Source of the DNA: Anthropogastromicrobium sp052273485
GTDB taxonomy: Bacteria; Bacillota; Clostridia; Lachnospirales; Lachnospiraceae
NCBI GenBank assembly: GCA_052273485.1
Contig: DAVZID010000004.1
Span: forward strand, 38,418-102,417
DNA: 64,000 nt
Reading direction: 5' to 3'
Every line of letters begins with the position of its first letter. The stretch's first letter is position 1. Made by a program: the position numbers and the translations under genes. Of this stretch, positions 1 to 9,592 are shown piece by piece. The notes under the pieces were generated by a model. It was not told the DNA's origin. It was given only the letters and a program-made list of their open reading frames with translations, and searched no databases.

Positions 1-58
1 CCACTCGACGATTGTTTTGTTATAAAAGCAACTCGTTTCGCCGTTAAGCTATCGTAAT

Positions 59-1339
59 TTATAACGTAACAATGCCAGCCTGAACAAGCTTCTCGAGTGC
101 CATCATAATTCCATACTTTGCATGGTACCAAGTAAGACCACCCTGGAAATAAACGGCATATGGCTCCTTTAATGGACCATCGGCACTCAGCTCAATGGAA
201 GAACCCTGAATAAAGGCACCTGCTGCCATGATAACCTGTGAATCATAGCCCGGCATATCCCACGGTTCTGGTGTTACATAGCTGTCAACTGGTGCTGCTG
301 CCTGAATCCCCTGACAAAATGCAATCAGTGCTTCTGGCTTCTTTAAGGTTACTGCTTGAATAATATCATAACGAGGCTCTGTGCCGTTTGGAATGACATC
401 ATAACCAAGCTTTTCAAAAACATTCGCTGCAAACACAGCTCCTTTTAATGCACCTGCTGCTACGGTTGGTGCCAGGAAAAAGCCCTGATAGAAGGCTGGA
501 AGAACACCTAAGGATGCACCAACCTCCTGACCAAGTCCCGGTGCACTCAGACGGTACGCGCACTGTTCAATACAAGCCTTCGTTCCGCAGATATAGCCTC
601 CGATCGGTGCCAATCCGCCGCCTGGATTCTTGATTAAAGAGCCAACTGTCATATCAGCGCCGACATCAGATGGCTCAATCTCCTCGATAAACTCGCCATA
701 GCAGTTGTCTACCATACAGATCACGTCTGGCTTAATGGACTTAATAAATGCAATCAATTCTCCAATACGCTCGACGGAAAGCGTTGGTCTTGTCTGATAG
801 CCTTTGGAACGCTGAATGGTTGCTACCTTTGTCTTTTCGTTGATTGCTGCGCGGATTCCATCCCAGTCAAATCCACCGTCTGGCAGCAAATCCACCTGAC
901 GATAGGAAATGTTGTACTCTCGCAAGGAACCTACAGACGGACGAATGCCAATTACCTCCTCAAGGGTATCGTATGGCTTTCCAACTGGGGAAAGCAGCTC
1001 ATCGCCTGGGCGAAGATTTGCCGATAACGCTAATGCCAGTGCATGGGTTCCACAGGTAATCTGTGGGCGCACCAGCGCCGCCTCTGTATGGAACGTATCC
1101 GCGTACACCTGTTCCAGTGTCTCTCTTCCCATATCGTTATAGCCATATCCAGTTGTCGCTGCAAAGCAAGCCTCACTGACATGATTTTTCTGCATCGCGC
1201 CGAGTACCTTCATTTGATTCTGCTCCGCAGTGTGGTCGATCTCATTGAAACGCTCTTTTAAGCCCTGCTCAATTGTTTCGCAAAATTCATATGTTTTCTC
1301 ACCAATCCCCATGGACAGGTAGGTTTCTTTCATGGTCAT
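59..1339 (-). CDS. ynbB: PLP-dependent methionine gamma-lyase-like protein (YnbB family)
   Basis: Fold-type I pyridoxal-phosphate enzyme of the Cys/Met metabolism type, often labelled aluminium resistance protein; the true substrate of this family is not well settled. The likely PLP lysine is in the motif SLIKNPGGG, preceded by the MVDNCYGEF segment that carries the cofactor-binding aspartate. The protein is about 426 residues, normal for the family. I chose ATG at 1339 because the AG-rich stretch AAAGAGAG lies just upstream; an in-frame GTG at 1372 and ATG at 1369 have no better site. It is the last gene of a minus-strand group miaB-mutS-mutL-miaA-ynbB, an order common in Clostridia. The family call is firm and the reaction uncertain. 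Confidence 0.85.
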   Translation of the reverse strand: MTMKETYLSMGIGEKTYEFCETIEQGLKERFNEIDHTAEQNQMKVLGAMQKNHVSEACFAATTGYGYNDMGRETLEQVYADTFHTEAALVRPQITCGTHALALALSANLRPGDELLSPVGKPYDTLEEVIGIRPSVGSLREYNISYRQVDLLPDGGFDWDGIRAAINEKTKVATIQRSKGYQTRPTLSVERIGELIAFIKSIKPDVICMVDNCYGEFIEEIEPSDVGADMTVGSLIKNPGGGLAPIGGYICGTKACIEQCAYRLSAPGLGQEVGASLGVLPAFYQGFFLAPTVAAGALKGAVFAANVFEKLGYDVIPNGTEPRYDIIQAVTLKKPEALIAFCQGIQAAAPVDSYVTPEPWDMPGYDSQVIMAAGAFIQGSSIELSADGPLKEPYAVYFQGGLTWYHAKYGIMMALEKLVQAGIVTL

Positions 1340-1412
1340 GTTATTTCTCTCTTTCTTTGCTGTGTGCATCACACACTGTATCGTTTTCTTTCAAATAGTT
1401 TTCTAATGCTGT

Positions 1413-1454
1413 TTTCTTAGTAATTCTTTCTTAGTAATTCTTTCTTAGCATTAC
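1413..1454. repeat. three tandem 14-bp repeats
   Basis: The unit TTTCTTAGTAATTC occurs twice exactly (1413-1426, 1427-1440), followed by a diverged third copy (1441-1454, TTTCTTAGCATTAC). It lies in the miaA-ynbB intergenic space. No promoter or terminator function is evident. Confidence 0.85.
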
Positions 1455-1484
1455 TTTCTTATAAATAATCTCTTTTACAAGATT

Positions 1485-2441
1485 TTATGGGTGTAGTTTT
1501 TCTTTGCACTGCTTGGTCAACTGCTTTAATACTTCCTCATTTGTCATGCCATCAATATCAAGCCAGGTCACATCGCGCTCTCTACGAAACCAGGTTAGCT
1601 GACGCTTTGCAAAATGCCTTGTAGACTGTTTAATTTGATTTACCGCCTCTTCTAACGTACATTCCCCGTCAAGATAGGCCAGAATTTCCTTATAGCCAAG
1701 TCCTTGCATCGATACAAAGCTTCGATCGTATCCCATCGCCTTTAACGATTCGACTTCTTTTAATAAGCCTTGCTCCATCATCTGATCAACACGCAAATCA
1801 ATGCGGCGATACAGTTCTGCGCGATCTCGATTTAAAACAAAATAGCAAAAATTGTATGGTGACTCTTTCTGGCGCTGTTTCTCATTATGCTCCGAGATTG
1901 GGCGTCCTGTCAATTTAAAATACTCAAGTGCGCGGATTAGGCGCTTTGTATTATTCGCATGAATTGCCTCTGCCGATGCTGGGTCGACCTTTCTTACCTC
2001 TTCCAACAACCATTCGCTGCCAAACTCATTTGCCTGTGCCTCAAGCTGTGTGCGATAATCCGTATCTTCGCAAGTATCCTCAAAATCAATATCATACAAA
2101 AGGGCCTGAATGTAAAAGCCAGTTCCGCCTACCACGAGCGGAATATGACCATTTGCATAGATTTTTTCCATCGCTGCTTTTGCCATCTGCTGAAAGCGCA
2201 CCACAGAAAACTCATCACCCGGTGACAGTTCGTCCACCAGATAATGAGGAACGTCTTGCATTTCATCCGGCATGATTTTGGCAGAACCGATATCCATATA
2301 TTTGTACACCTGCATGGAATCTGCACTGATAATTTCACAGCCAAGCTCCTTTGCTAACCCGATTGAAGCGCTTGTCTTTCCCACTGCCGTCGGACCGGTC
2401 AATATAATAAGTGGTTTTCTTTTTTCTATATTCTCTATCAT
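1485..2441 (-). CDS. miaA: tRNA dimethylallyltransferase MiaA
   Basis: Transfers a dimethylallyl group to N6 of A37 in tRNAs that read UNN codons; the product is then methylthiolated by MiaB, encoded in the same cluster. The P-loop GPTAVGKTSAS is near residue 16, followed by the DSMQVYKYMDIGSAK segment and the GGTGFYIQALL motif, all hallmark features. At 318 residues it is full length. The ATG at 2441 lies 26 bp after the mutL stop, so co-transcription is likely. Confidence 0.97.
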   Translation of the reverse strand: MIENIEKRKPLIILTGPTAVGKTSASIGLAKELGCEIISADSMQVYKYMDIGSAKIMPDEMQDVPHYLVDELSPGDEFSVVRFQQMAKAAMEKIYANGHIPLVVGGTGFYIQALLYDIDFEDTCEDTDYRTQLEAQANEFGSEWLLEEVRKVDPASAEAIHANNTKRLIRALEYFKLTGRPISEHNEKQRQKESPYNFCYFVLNRDRAELYRRIDLRVDQMMEQGLLKEVESLKAMGYDRSFVSMQGLGYKEILAYLDGECTLEEAVNQIKQSTRHFAKRQLTWFRRERDVTWLDIDGMTNEEVLKQLTKQCKEKLHP

Positions 2442-2467
2442 AGTTCCTTCCTAACTATTGTATGAGC

Positions 2468-4624
2468 TTATACAATTCGCTTGAATTTCTTTTCAAGCTC
2501 ATACTTAGACATCGTTATAATGGTCGGTCTTCCATGTGGGCACGCATATGGATTGTCAAGTGTCAATAACTGTGACACAAGTGCATCGGCCTCCTGAAAC
2601 GAAATCTTCTGGCCACCCTTAATCGCTGCCTTACACGACATCGAAGCAAGCTTTGACGCAATCAGCTCGGACGGTGGCATTGTACCTCGATCCTCAAGAC
2701 CAGATAACATCTCTAAAAACAATTCTTTTTCATTGATTCCATATAAGTTTGCCGGAACCTCACTGATCGCATACTCTCGTCCGCCATACGGCTCAATTGT
2801 AAAACCAATTCGTTCAAACTCATCCTTAAATTCCTCTAACAAAGCTTCCTCTGCCCTTGTCAATGAAACAATCATCGGCGGACTCACAAACTGCGTAATG
2901 CGCTCCTTTTTACGGTATGCCGCCATCATGCGCTCATAATTTACCTTCTCATGCGCGGCATGCTGATCCATGATGTAAAGCTGATTGCCATACTGAATTA
3001 ACCAATAGGTATCAAACAGCTGACCGATTAGGCGATGATGAATTCGTGCCTTTTCGGATAACAGCGGTTCGGTAAATAACGTCTGCTGCTCCGGCTTGGC
3101 AGAGATTTCTGGCGTTTGAACGCTATCTGATGACTTTTGTGTTTCAATTGTTTCTAGTGTTTGAGTCGCTTTCGATGTTGGAACGACATCTGGTGTTGGA
3201 TCGTTATCAAGCGTTTTCTGAGGTACTGGTGCCTCGGATGCCTTTTGTTCCTCTGCTACTCTTGACATCAACGGCTCTGTCTGCCCAATTCGTCTGTGCA
3301 TACCAGATGCCGCCCTATAAGCATCAGCAGGCTCCGCAAGCATTGTCCCTGCCACTGATGACGGATATACGGATGAGTTGTTTTGCACAATTGATGCCTC
3401 TTGTGCATTTGATTCTGTTTGTGTTTTGGACTTTGTTTGTGTCCTAGACTCCGTCGACGTTTGGGATTCCATTGTTGTCTTGGATTTTGTCGACGTCTTA
3501 TGTTCTGTCGGCGGTGGTGGAATAATTTCCTTCATCGCCTGAATACGTCGCTGCTCAAACGGCTCTGGAAGTTTCTTCTTACTATCAACCACTTCTTTTT
3601 TTGCTTTTCCATCATCGCTGACATCTGGAATAAATTCCTTACCGCGGAGCGTATTTTCAATCGCAGCTGTTAAAAGATCATACACCTCATTTTCCCGCTG
3701 AAAGCGAACCTCCATCTTTGCTGGATGGACATTAACATCAATTAGCTCCGGTTGAATCTTAATATGAAGCACTGTAAATGGATAGCGATGCTGCATCATA
3801 AATGGCTTATAGGCCTGCTCAATCGCAGCCGCAATCAAACGACTCTTTACAAATCGACCATTGATATAATAATTTTCAAAGGTTCGGTTTCCTCGCGAGA
3901 TAATCGGCTTTCCCAGATAACCAGTCACCGAAAACAGCGAGCACTCATAGTGAATCTCTAACACGTTTGATGAAATCTCTCGTCCATAAATTGTGTAGAT
4001 CAAATCCTTCAAGCGACCATTTCCACTCGTATAAAGCTTATTTTGGCCACCGTTAATAAAACGCATGGAAATATCTGGACGCAGCATTGCCATATTTTCC
4101 ATCAGCTGACTGATATAATTTCCCTCTGTTGCGGCTGTCTTTAAAAACTTCTTTCTAGCTGGTACATGGTAGAACAAATTTCGCACCAGTATTGTCGTAC
4201 CATCTGGTGCACCAATGTCGGTTAAGCTTTTCTCCTCTCCATCCTCGATCTGGTAGGAAACGCCAAGCATAGATTCCGGTGGTTTTGTAATCAGTTCTAC
4301 CTGTGCAATGGCTGCAATACTCGAAAGAGCTTCCCCGCGAAAGCCAAGAGAACCAATGTCAAGCAGATCATCTATTGTATGAAGCTTACTTGTTGCGTGA
4401 CGCTTGAATGCCATGCGCACCTGATCCTTATCAATTCCACAGCCATTATCAGTAATACGAATAAAGTTAATTCCGCCTTCTTTGATTTCAACGGTAATTG
4501 CCGTTGCTTTTGCATCAATCGCATTTTCCAACAGCTCTTTTACAACAGAAGAAGGTCTGTCAATGACCTCTCCTGCTGCAATCTGATTTATTGTTGCCTG
4601 ATCGAGCAATTGTATTTCGGGCAT
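2468..4624 (-). CDS. mutL: DNA mismatch repair endonuclease MutL
   Basis: Mismatch repair ATPase and endonuclease that acts after MutS. The N-terminal GHKL ATPase shows ELLENAIDAKA, DNGCGI and GFRGEALSSI. The C-terminal dimerisation domain carries the metal-binding endonuclease motif DQHAAHEKVNYE plus SCKAAIKGGQ and ACPHGRPT, so this is the nicking type of MutL found in organisms without MutH. A linker at about residues 370-500 is rich in Thr, Ser, Glu and Lys, with short TxS-type repeats (TESQTSTESRTQTKSKT), and makes the protein long (718 residues). It lies 83 bp downstream of mutS and just upstream of miaA. Confidence 0.97.
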   Translation of the reverse strand: MPEIQLLDQATINQIAAGEVIDRPSSVVKELLENAIDAKATAITVEIKEGGINFIRITDNGCGIDKDQVRMAFKRHATSKLHTIDDLLDIGSLGFRGEALSSIAAIAQVELITKPPESMLGVSYQIEDGEEKSLTDIGAPDGTTILVRNLFYHVPARKKFLKTAATEGNYISQLMENMAMLRPDISMRFINGGQNKLYTSGNGRLKDLIYTIYGREISSNVLEIHYECSLFSVTGYLGKPIISRGNRTFENYYINGRFVKSRLIAAAIEQAYKPFMMQHRYPFTVLHIKIQPELIDVNVHPAKMEVRFQRENEVYDLLTAAIENTLRGKEFIPDVSDDGKAKKEVVDSKKKLPEPFEQRRIQAMKEIIPPPPTEHKTSTKSKTTMESQTSTESRTQTKSKTQTESNAQEASIVQNNSSVYPSSVAGTMLAEPADAYRAASGMHRRIGQTEPLMSRVAEEQKASEAPVPQKTLDNDPTPDVVPTSKATQTLETIETQKSSDSVQTPEISAKPEQQTLFTEPLLSEKARIHHRLIGQLFDTYWLIQYGNQLYIMDQHAAHEKVNYERMMAAYRKKERITQFVSPPMIVSLTRAEEALLEEFKDEFERIGFTIEPYGGREYAISEVPANLYGINEKELFLEMLSGLEDRGTMPPSELIASKLASMSCKAAIKGGQKISFQEADALVSQLLTLDNPYACPHGRPTIITMSKYELEKKFKRIV

Positions 4625-4707
4625 TGCAGACCTCCTTTGTATGATTTATTTTATTGATATGATTTCCTGCAAGCAGGAATCAATCTGAACGTTTCATCTT
4701 GGAAGTA

Positions 4708-7368
4708 TCAAATCCTGTTTTTAAGCGTTGCCTGCATTCGATACAATGTATTAAGTGCATCGAGCGGCGTCATGTTCGCAATTTCAAGCTTCTTGATCTC
4801 TTCAATAATGGAATCGTCCTTTACGGTATCAAAAAGCGTCAGCTGGTTGGCATCGACCTCATCTGGTCTGGACACACGCTTTTTGGATGGTGTTGCCTGC
4901 ATCTGAGCAATCTCTCTTGCACGCGCTGCAATATCTGCATCCGTCAGCTCCTCAACCAATTCCTTTGCTCGGTTGATTACGCGATCTGGAACACCGGCGA
5001 GCTTTGCAACCTGGATTCCGTAACTGCGGTCTGCACCGCCCTTTACGATCTTTCTTAAGAAAACAATATCATCGCCCTGTTCTTTTACCGCAATGCAATA
5101 GTTGTTGACACCATTTAATGCACCCTCAAGCTCTGTCAGCTCATGGTAATGCGTTGCAAACAGTGTCTTTGCGCCGAGCTGTCTCGTATCGGCAATGTAC
5201 TCAACAACTGCCCACGCAATGCTCATACCATCATAAGTACTCGTTCCTCGTCCAATCTCATCTAAGATGATCAGACTCTTCTTTGTCGCATGACGCAAAA
5301 TATTGGCCACCTCGTTCATCTCTACCATAAAGGTACTCTGGCCGGACGCCAAATCATCAGACGCACCGACTCTGGTAAAAATACGATCACTGATGCAAAT
5401 ATTTGCGGACTTTGCCGGGACAAAGCTTCCGATCTGGGCCATCAGCGCGATCAATGCCACCTGGCGCATATAGGTCGATTTTCCAGCCATATTCGGGCCG
5501 GTGATAATCGAAATACGATTTTTTCCATTGTCGAGCAGCACATCATTTGCCACAAACATATCATTTGGAATCACCTGTTCTACAACCGGATGACGTCCAC
5601 TCTTAATCTCAAGAATGCCCTTCTCGTTAATCTGCGGCTTTACATAATTCTGGCGCTCTGCGACAAATGACAGCGATGCCATAACATCAAGAAGCGCAAT
5701 GGATCTTGCCGTCTTTTGGATGCGCTCCACCTGAGAAGCAACACGATCTCTTACATCACAGAAAAGATCATACTCAAGCGCTGACAGCTTATCCTCCGCG
5801 CCAAGAATCAGATCTTCAAGTTCCTTTAACTCCTGCGTGATAAAACGCTCTGCATTGGTAAGCGTCTGTTTTCTTGTGTAATCCTCTGGCACCATATCCT
5901 TAAAGGAATTGGTTACTTCGATATAATAACCAAATACTTTGTTGTAACGGACACGCAACGTCTTAATTCCAGTGCGCTCGCGCTCCTTTGTCTCAAGCTC
6001 AGATAGCCATGTCTTTCCCTCCGTCTTTGAACGGCGCAGCTTGTCTACGTCTTCGTTGTAGCCATCTTTAATGATTCCACCCTCGCGGATGACAAGCGGC
6101 GGATCCTCTGCAATCGCACTGCTGATCAGACTTTCAAGGTCTTCCAGCGTATCAAGATTTTCATACAACTCCTTTAATAGTGCGCCCTTAAATCCTGCCA
6201 GCTGCTGCTTGATCGGCGGAAGCATCTTGAGTGATGCCGCAAATGCAAGCAGATCTCTCGGGTTGGCTGTCTTATAGCTGATACGGCCTGCCAGACGCTC
6301 CAGATCATAGACTGGCTGAAGGTATTCTCGAATCTCTTCTCTTGTCACATATTCATTTAAAAGCTCTTCAATCGCTTCCTGTCTCTTTAAGATCATCGCG
6401 CGGTCAATTAATGGCTGCTCAAGAAAGCTGCGAAGCAGTCTTGCCCCCATCGCCGTCTTTGTCTTATCGAGTACCCACAAAAGGCTTCCGCGCTTTTCCT
6501 TCTCACGAAGCGTCTCCGTCAGCTCCAGATTACGGCGTGTGGATGTATCCACAATCATGTAACAGCCTGTCGTGTATGGCTGAATGTTCGTGATATGAGG
6601 CATTGTGCTCTTTTGCGTATCATACAGATACTGCATCAGCGCACCAGCGGATATCATTCCGGCATCGTAATCCTCAAGACCAATTCCAAGAAGGGAGTTC
6701 GTATGGAAATGGTCAAGTAGAATCTTCTTTGCATTGTCTTCCTTATAATACCAGGAATCTGGTGTTGACACCGTAAAATGCAGCCTGTCTTTTAATTCAT
6801 CCAGATTTTCTCCGCTTAATTCAAACAAATCATTGCATATTACCTCTGCCGGTGTAAACTTAAACAGCTCATCCTCTAACTGCTCTTTTGTTTTTAGCTC
6901 GGTCAGATAAAATTCACCTGTTGATACATCACACGTACTTACTCCGTAAATGCCACCCACATAGGCAATTGACATAATGTAATTGTTCTTTGTTTCATCA
7001 AGTGCCTTATTGTCACAAATTGTTCCCGGTGTCACCACACGGATAACCTCACGCTTTACAAGACCCTTTGCAAGCTTCGGATCTTCCATCTGCTCTGCAA
7101 TAGCGACACGATAGCCTTTTTTTACCAAACGATCTATGTAATTGTCGGCTGCATGAAAAGGAACTCCGCACATAGGTGCCCGTTCCTCTAGTCCGCATTC
7201 TTTTCCTGTTAACGTAATCTCCAGTGCCTTTGATGCAGTAATCGCATCATCAAAAAACATTTCATAAAAATCACCCAGTCTGTAAAATAAAATACAGCCA
7301 GGATACTGATCCTTTGTCTCAAAGTACTTCTGCATCATCGGCGACAGTTTCGCCCTGTTGATTTCCAT
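4708..7368 (-). CDS. mutS: DNA mismatch repair protein MutS
   Basis: Recognises mispaired or looped bases and recruits MutL. The N-terminal mismatch-binding domain has the Phe-x-Glu wedge in GDFYEMFF. The C-terminal ATPase has Walker A GPNMAGKSTYMRQ, Walker B IILDEIGRGTSTYDG and the FATHYHELTELE signature. At 886 residues it matches MutS1 rather than MutS2 (no Smr domain). The ATG at 7368 lies 109 bp downstream of miaB, and the gap holds a strong hairpin. Confidence 0.98.
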   Translation of the reverse strand: MEINRAKLSPMMQKYFETKDQYPGCILFYRLGDFYEMFFDDAITASKALEITLTGKECGLEERAPMCGVPFHAADNYIDRLVKKGYRVAIAEQMEDPKLAKGLVKREVIRVVTPGTICDNKALDETKNNYIMSIAYVGGIYGVSTCDVSTGEFYLTELKTKEQLEDELFKFTPAEVICNDLFELSGENLDELKDRLHFTVSTPDSWYYKEDNAKKILLDHFHTNSLLGIGLEDYDAGMISAGALMQYLYDTQKSTMPHITNIQPYTTGCYMIVDTSTRRNLELTETLREKEKRGSLLWVLDKTKTAMGARLLRSFLEQPLIDRAMILKRQEAIEELLNEYVTREEIREYLQPVYDLERLAGRISYKTANPRDLLAFAASLKMLPPIKQQLAGFKGALLKELYENLDTLEDLESLISSAIAEDPPLVIREGGIIKDGYNEDVDKLRRSKTEGKTWLSELETKERERTGIKTLRVRYNKVFGYYIEVTNSFKDMVPEDYTRKQTLTNAERFITQELKELEDLILGAEDKLSALEYDLFCDVRDRVASQVERIQKTARSIALLDVMASLSFVAERQNYVKPQINEKGILEIKSGRHPVVEQVIPNDMFVANDVLLDNGKNRISIITGPNMAGKSTYMRQVALIALMAQIGSFVPAKSANICISDRIFTRVGASDDLASGQSTFMVEMNEVANILRHATKKSLIILDEIGRGTSTYDGMSIAWAVVEYIADTRQLGAKTLFATHYHELTELEGALNGVNNYCIAVKEQGDDIVFLRKIVKGGADRSYGIQVAKLAGVPDRVINRAKELVEELTDADIAARAREIAQMQATPSKKRVSRPDEVDANQLTLFDTVKDDSIIEEIKKLEIANMTPLDALNTLYRMQATLKNRI

Positions 7369-7428
7369 TTACTTATGCCTCTCTTACTGTAAATTGTTGC
7401 TGTCCATTTGCAAAACTGCACACAGTCT

Positions 7429-7460
7429 GATAGCGGCTATCGTAACCGTCAGCCGCTATC
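7429..7460. repeat. perfect 10-bp stem hairpin between miaB and mutS
   Basis: GATAGCGGCT (7429-7438) and AGCCGCTATC (7451-7460) form a perfect 10-bp stem with a 12-nt loop. No U-tract follows on either strand, so it does not look like an intrinsic terminator. It may be an mRNA processing or stability element between miaB and mutS. Confidence 0.75.
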
Positions 7461-7477
7461 TCCTCTTATCTTATGCG

Positions 7478-8959
7478 TTATTCCACAAGCTCTCCCAAAT
7501 AGTAAAAGCCTTTGGACTCTATCATTTTTACTTTGCAGATCGTTCCGATCAATGAACTATCTCCCTTAAAATGAACCACTGTGTTATTGCTGAGACGTCC
7601 TGATACCATAGATGGATCTTTCTCATTAACCTCTTCTACCAACACCTCAAGTGTTTTCCCAGTATCGCGGCTGCACTGAGTTGTCGCAATAGACTGAACA
7701 AGCTTTAACAGGCGGTCAAAACGATCTTTTACCACTTCCTCTGGTATCTGATCATCCATTGCAGCAGCCGGTGTTCCTGTACGCTTTGAATAAATAAAAG
7801 TAAATGCACTGTCATACTGCACCTTGCGTACTACATCCATTGTATCTTCAAAATCTTCCTCAGTCTCACCCGGGAAGCCAACAATAATATCTGTAGTCAA
7901 AGAAAGGTCTGGAATTTCACGGCGGAGCTTTGCTGCCAACTCCAAATATTGCTCCTTGTCATACTTTCGGTTCATGAGTTTTAAAATACGACTGCTTCCA
8001 GACTGAAGCGGCAAATGTAAGTGACGACAAATCTTTTTGGAATTTTTCATCACTTCAATTAATTCATCTGACAGATCCTTCGGATGCGAGGTCATAAAAC
8101 GAATCCAACGAAGTCCTTCGATCTGCTCTACCTGCTGTAAAAGCTGTGCAAATGTAATCGGATTATCAAGTGTCTTTCCATATGAATTTACATTCTGACC
8201 AAGAAGCATAACCTCTACTACACCATCTGCTACTAACTGCTTAATTTCTTTGATAATCTCCTCTGGCTGTCTGCTTCTCTCTCTTCCACGCACATATGGC
8301 ACAATACAGTAGCTGCAGAAATTGTTGCAGCCATACATAATGTTGACACCACACTTAAAGGTATATTTACGGACAGCAGGAAGATCCTCTACAATTTGAT
8401 CAGTTCCTTCCCATACATCAATTACCTGTTCTTTTTTAGTAAATGCCTGATATAACAGCTCTGCAAGTTTAAATATGTTATGGGTTCCAAATACAATATC
8501 AACAAAGCGATAGCTGCTGCGAATCTTTGCAACCTCATCTGGCTCCTGCATCATGCATCCGCAGATAGCAAGCATACGATGTGGGGCATTCTTCTTTCTG
8601 CCCTGATACATTCCCAAATGACCGTATACCTTCTGATTTGCATTCTCACGCACGGTACAGGTATTCATGATCAGAAAATCGGCAGCCTTCTCGTCCTCTG
8701 TCTCCTCGTATCCGATCTGCTCCAAAATACCAAGCAGTTTTTCAGAGTCCTTTGCGTTCATCTGGCAGCCAAATGTGGCAATATGAACACTCAGGCTTCT
8801 TCCCAGCTCTTCAGACTTCTTTTTTACATACTCTCTGTCTTTCGCCATGAAATAGAGCTGTCTGTTCGGTTCCGTCTCCGGTGCCGGAACAGTCGTATCT
8901 ACCATGTTGATATCAATTCCGGTTAAATCGGAAACGTTTCTCAAATCTATTAAATCCAT
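7478..8959 (-). CDS. miaB: tRNA-2-methylthio-N6-dimethylallyladenosine synthase MiaB
   Basis: Radical-SAM methylthiotransferase that converts i6A37 to ms2i6A37 in tRNA, the step after MiaA. The N-terminal UPF0004 domain has its three cluster cysteines in FGCQMN, NTCTVREN and CGCMMQ. The radical SAM cysteines are in CNNFCSYCIVPYVRGRERSR. A TRAM-like domain closes the protein (about residues 425-493). It is 493 residues with an extra 60 or so at the N-terminus, usual for clostridial homologues. First gene of the cluster, with its own promoter upstream. Confidence 0.97.
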   Translation of the reverse strand: MDLIDLRNVSDLTGIDINMVDTTVPAPETEPNRQLYFMAKDREYVKKKSEELGRSLSVHIATFGCQMNAKDSEKLLGILEQIGYEETEDEKAADFLIMNTCTVRENANQKVYGHLGMYQGRKKNAPHRMLAICGCMMQEPDEVAKIRSSYRFVDIVFGTHNIFKLAELLYQAFTKKEQVIDVWEGTDQIVEDLPAVRKYTFKCGVNIMYGCNNFCSYCIVPYVRGRERSRQPEEIIKEIKQLVADGVVEVMLLGQNVNSYGKTLDNPITFAQLLQQVEQIEGLRWIRFMTSHPKDLSDELIEVMKNSKKICRHLHLPLQSGSSRILKLMNRKYDKEQYLELAAKLRREIPDLSLTTDIIVGFPGETEEDFEDTMDVVRKVQYDSAFTFIYSKRTGTPAAAMDDQIPEEVVKDRFDRLLKLVQSIATTQCSRDTGKTLEVLVEEVNEKDPSMVSGRLSNNTVVHFKGDSSLIGTICKVKMIESKGFYYLGELVE

Positions 8960-9027
8960 GTTATTCCTTTCAAGGGTTGGTTGTTTTGACTTTTTTGCCC
9001 TTCAAATGGCAGAAAAAGATATATTGT

Positions 9028-9056
9028 ATATTACACTCAGCAATTTAAAATGTCAA
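9028..9056 (-). promoter_or_regulatory. sigma-A promoter for the miaB cluster
   Basis: On the minus strand a perfect -35 TTGACA (9056-9051) is followed after 17 bp by TAATAT (9033-9028), about 70 bp upstream of the miaB ATG. The -35 overlaps the 3' end of the upstream hypothetical gene. Confidence 0.75.
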
Positions 9057-9383
9057 GGTTATTTCGGGGGGATTTCCTATGTGTGTGGCTCGGTTAGCTG
9101 TTAGAGTTCGCAAAGATATGTTACGAAACCCCTTCGGTGCAATGGTTTCTAGGTATCCTTGAAAATACTTAATTTCAACTTCCGAAAACCCAACAATATT
9201 TTCCCATCTATAATCAGGCAGCCAGCAAGATGCTGAACGAATTTTTCCATTAACTGCTTTTTTGATGCGAACTTCAACCTGTTCGCCACCATTTTTTTCT
9301 AGTACTTCCGAATGTATAATTTTGGTATTATCATTCAGTGTCAAAAACTGATAGAACCTAGCATCTCTTTTATTTTTTACCAT
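9045..9383 (-). CDS. hypothetical protein, 112 residues
   Basis: I do not recognise this family. The product is soluble-looking, basic, without a signal peptide or membrane segment. It contains an aromatic and charged middle (SCWLPDYRWENIVGFSEVE) and a C-terminus with TANRATHIGNPPEI. It sits alone between the miaB promoter and the trailer end of the CRISPR array, on the same strand as both. The upstream ribosome binding site is weak (AGAAGAGATGACTT before ATG). Nothing links it to CRISPR function beyond position. It could be a leftover of an accessory insertion. Confidence 0.55.
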   Translation of the reverse strand: MVKNKRDARFYQFLTLNDNTKIIHSEVLEKNGGEQVEVRIKKAVNGKIRSASCWLPDYRWENIVGFSEVEIKYFQGYLETIAPKGFRNISLRTLTANRATHIGNPPEITLTF

Positions 9384-9536
9384 AAGTCATCTCTTCTTCT
9401 GCCGCTATTGGTAACTTATCTGTTTCTTCAAAATTATTTATCAGCATAGACGACACAATAAGAATCTATTGATGATTCATCTGATTTTGTAACAAAATAC
9501 AGAAAGAAAGATCGAAATAATCTCAAGCCACATTGC

Positions 9537-9560
9537 AAAATCGCCCCTAAAGGGGGGGCG
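9537..9560 (-). terminator. intrinsic terminator at the distal end of the CRISPR array
   Basis: On the minus strand, CGCCCC pairs with GGGGCG across a C- and T-rich loop (9542-9560), followed by ATTTTG. It lies about 30 bp beyond the last repeat in the direction of array transcription, so it probably ends the pre-crRNA. Confidence 0.65.
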
Positions 9561-9592
9561 GAGCTTCCTTATCAAATCTGTGAAAGAGGAAG

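Noticed and set aside
9537..9592. Second IS605-like end beside the array (G+C-rich hairpin near GGAAGCTCCGCC)
   Set aside because: It lacks the TCAAGAAGCC and TCAC context and is better explained as the array terminator.
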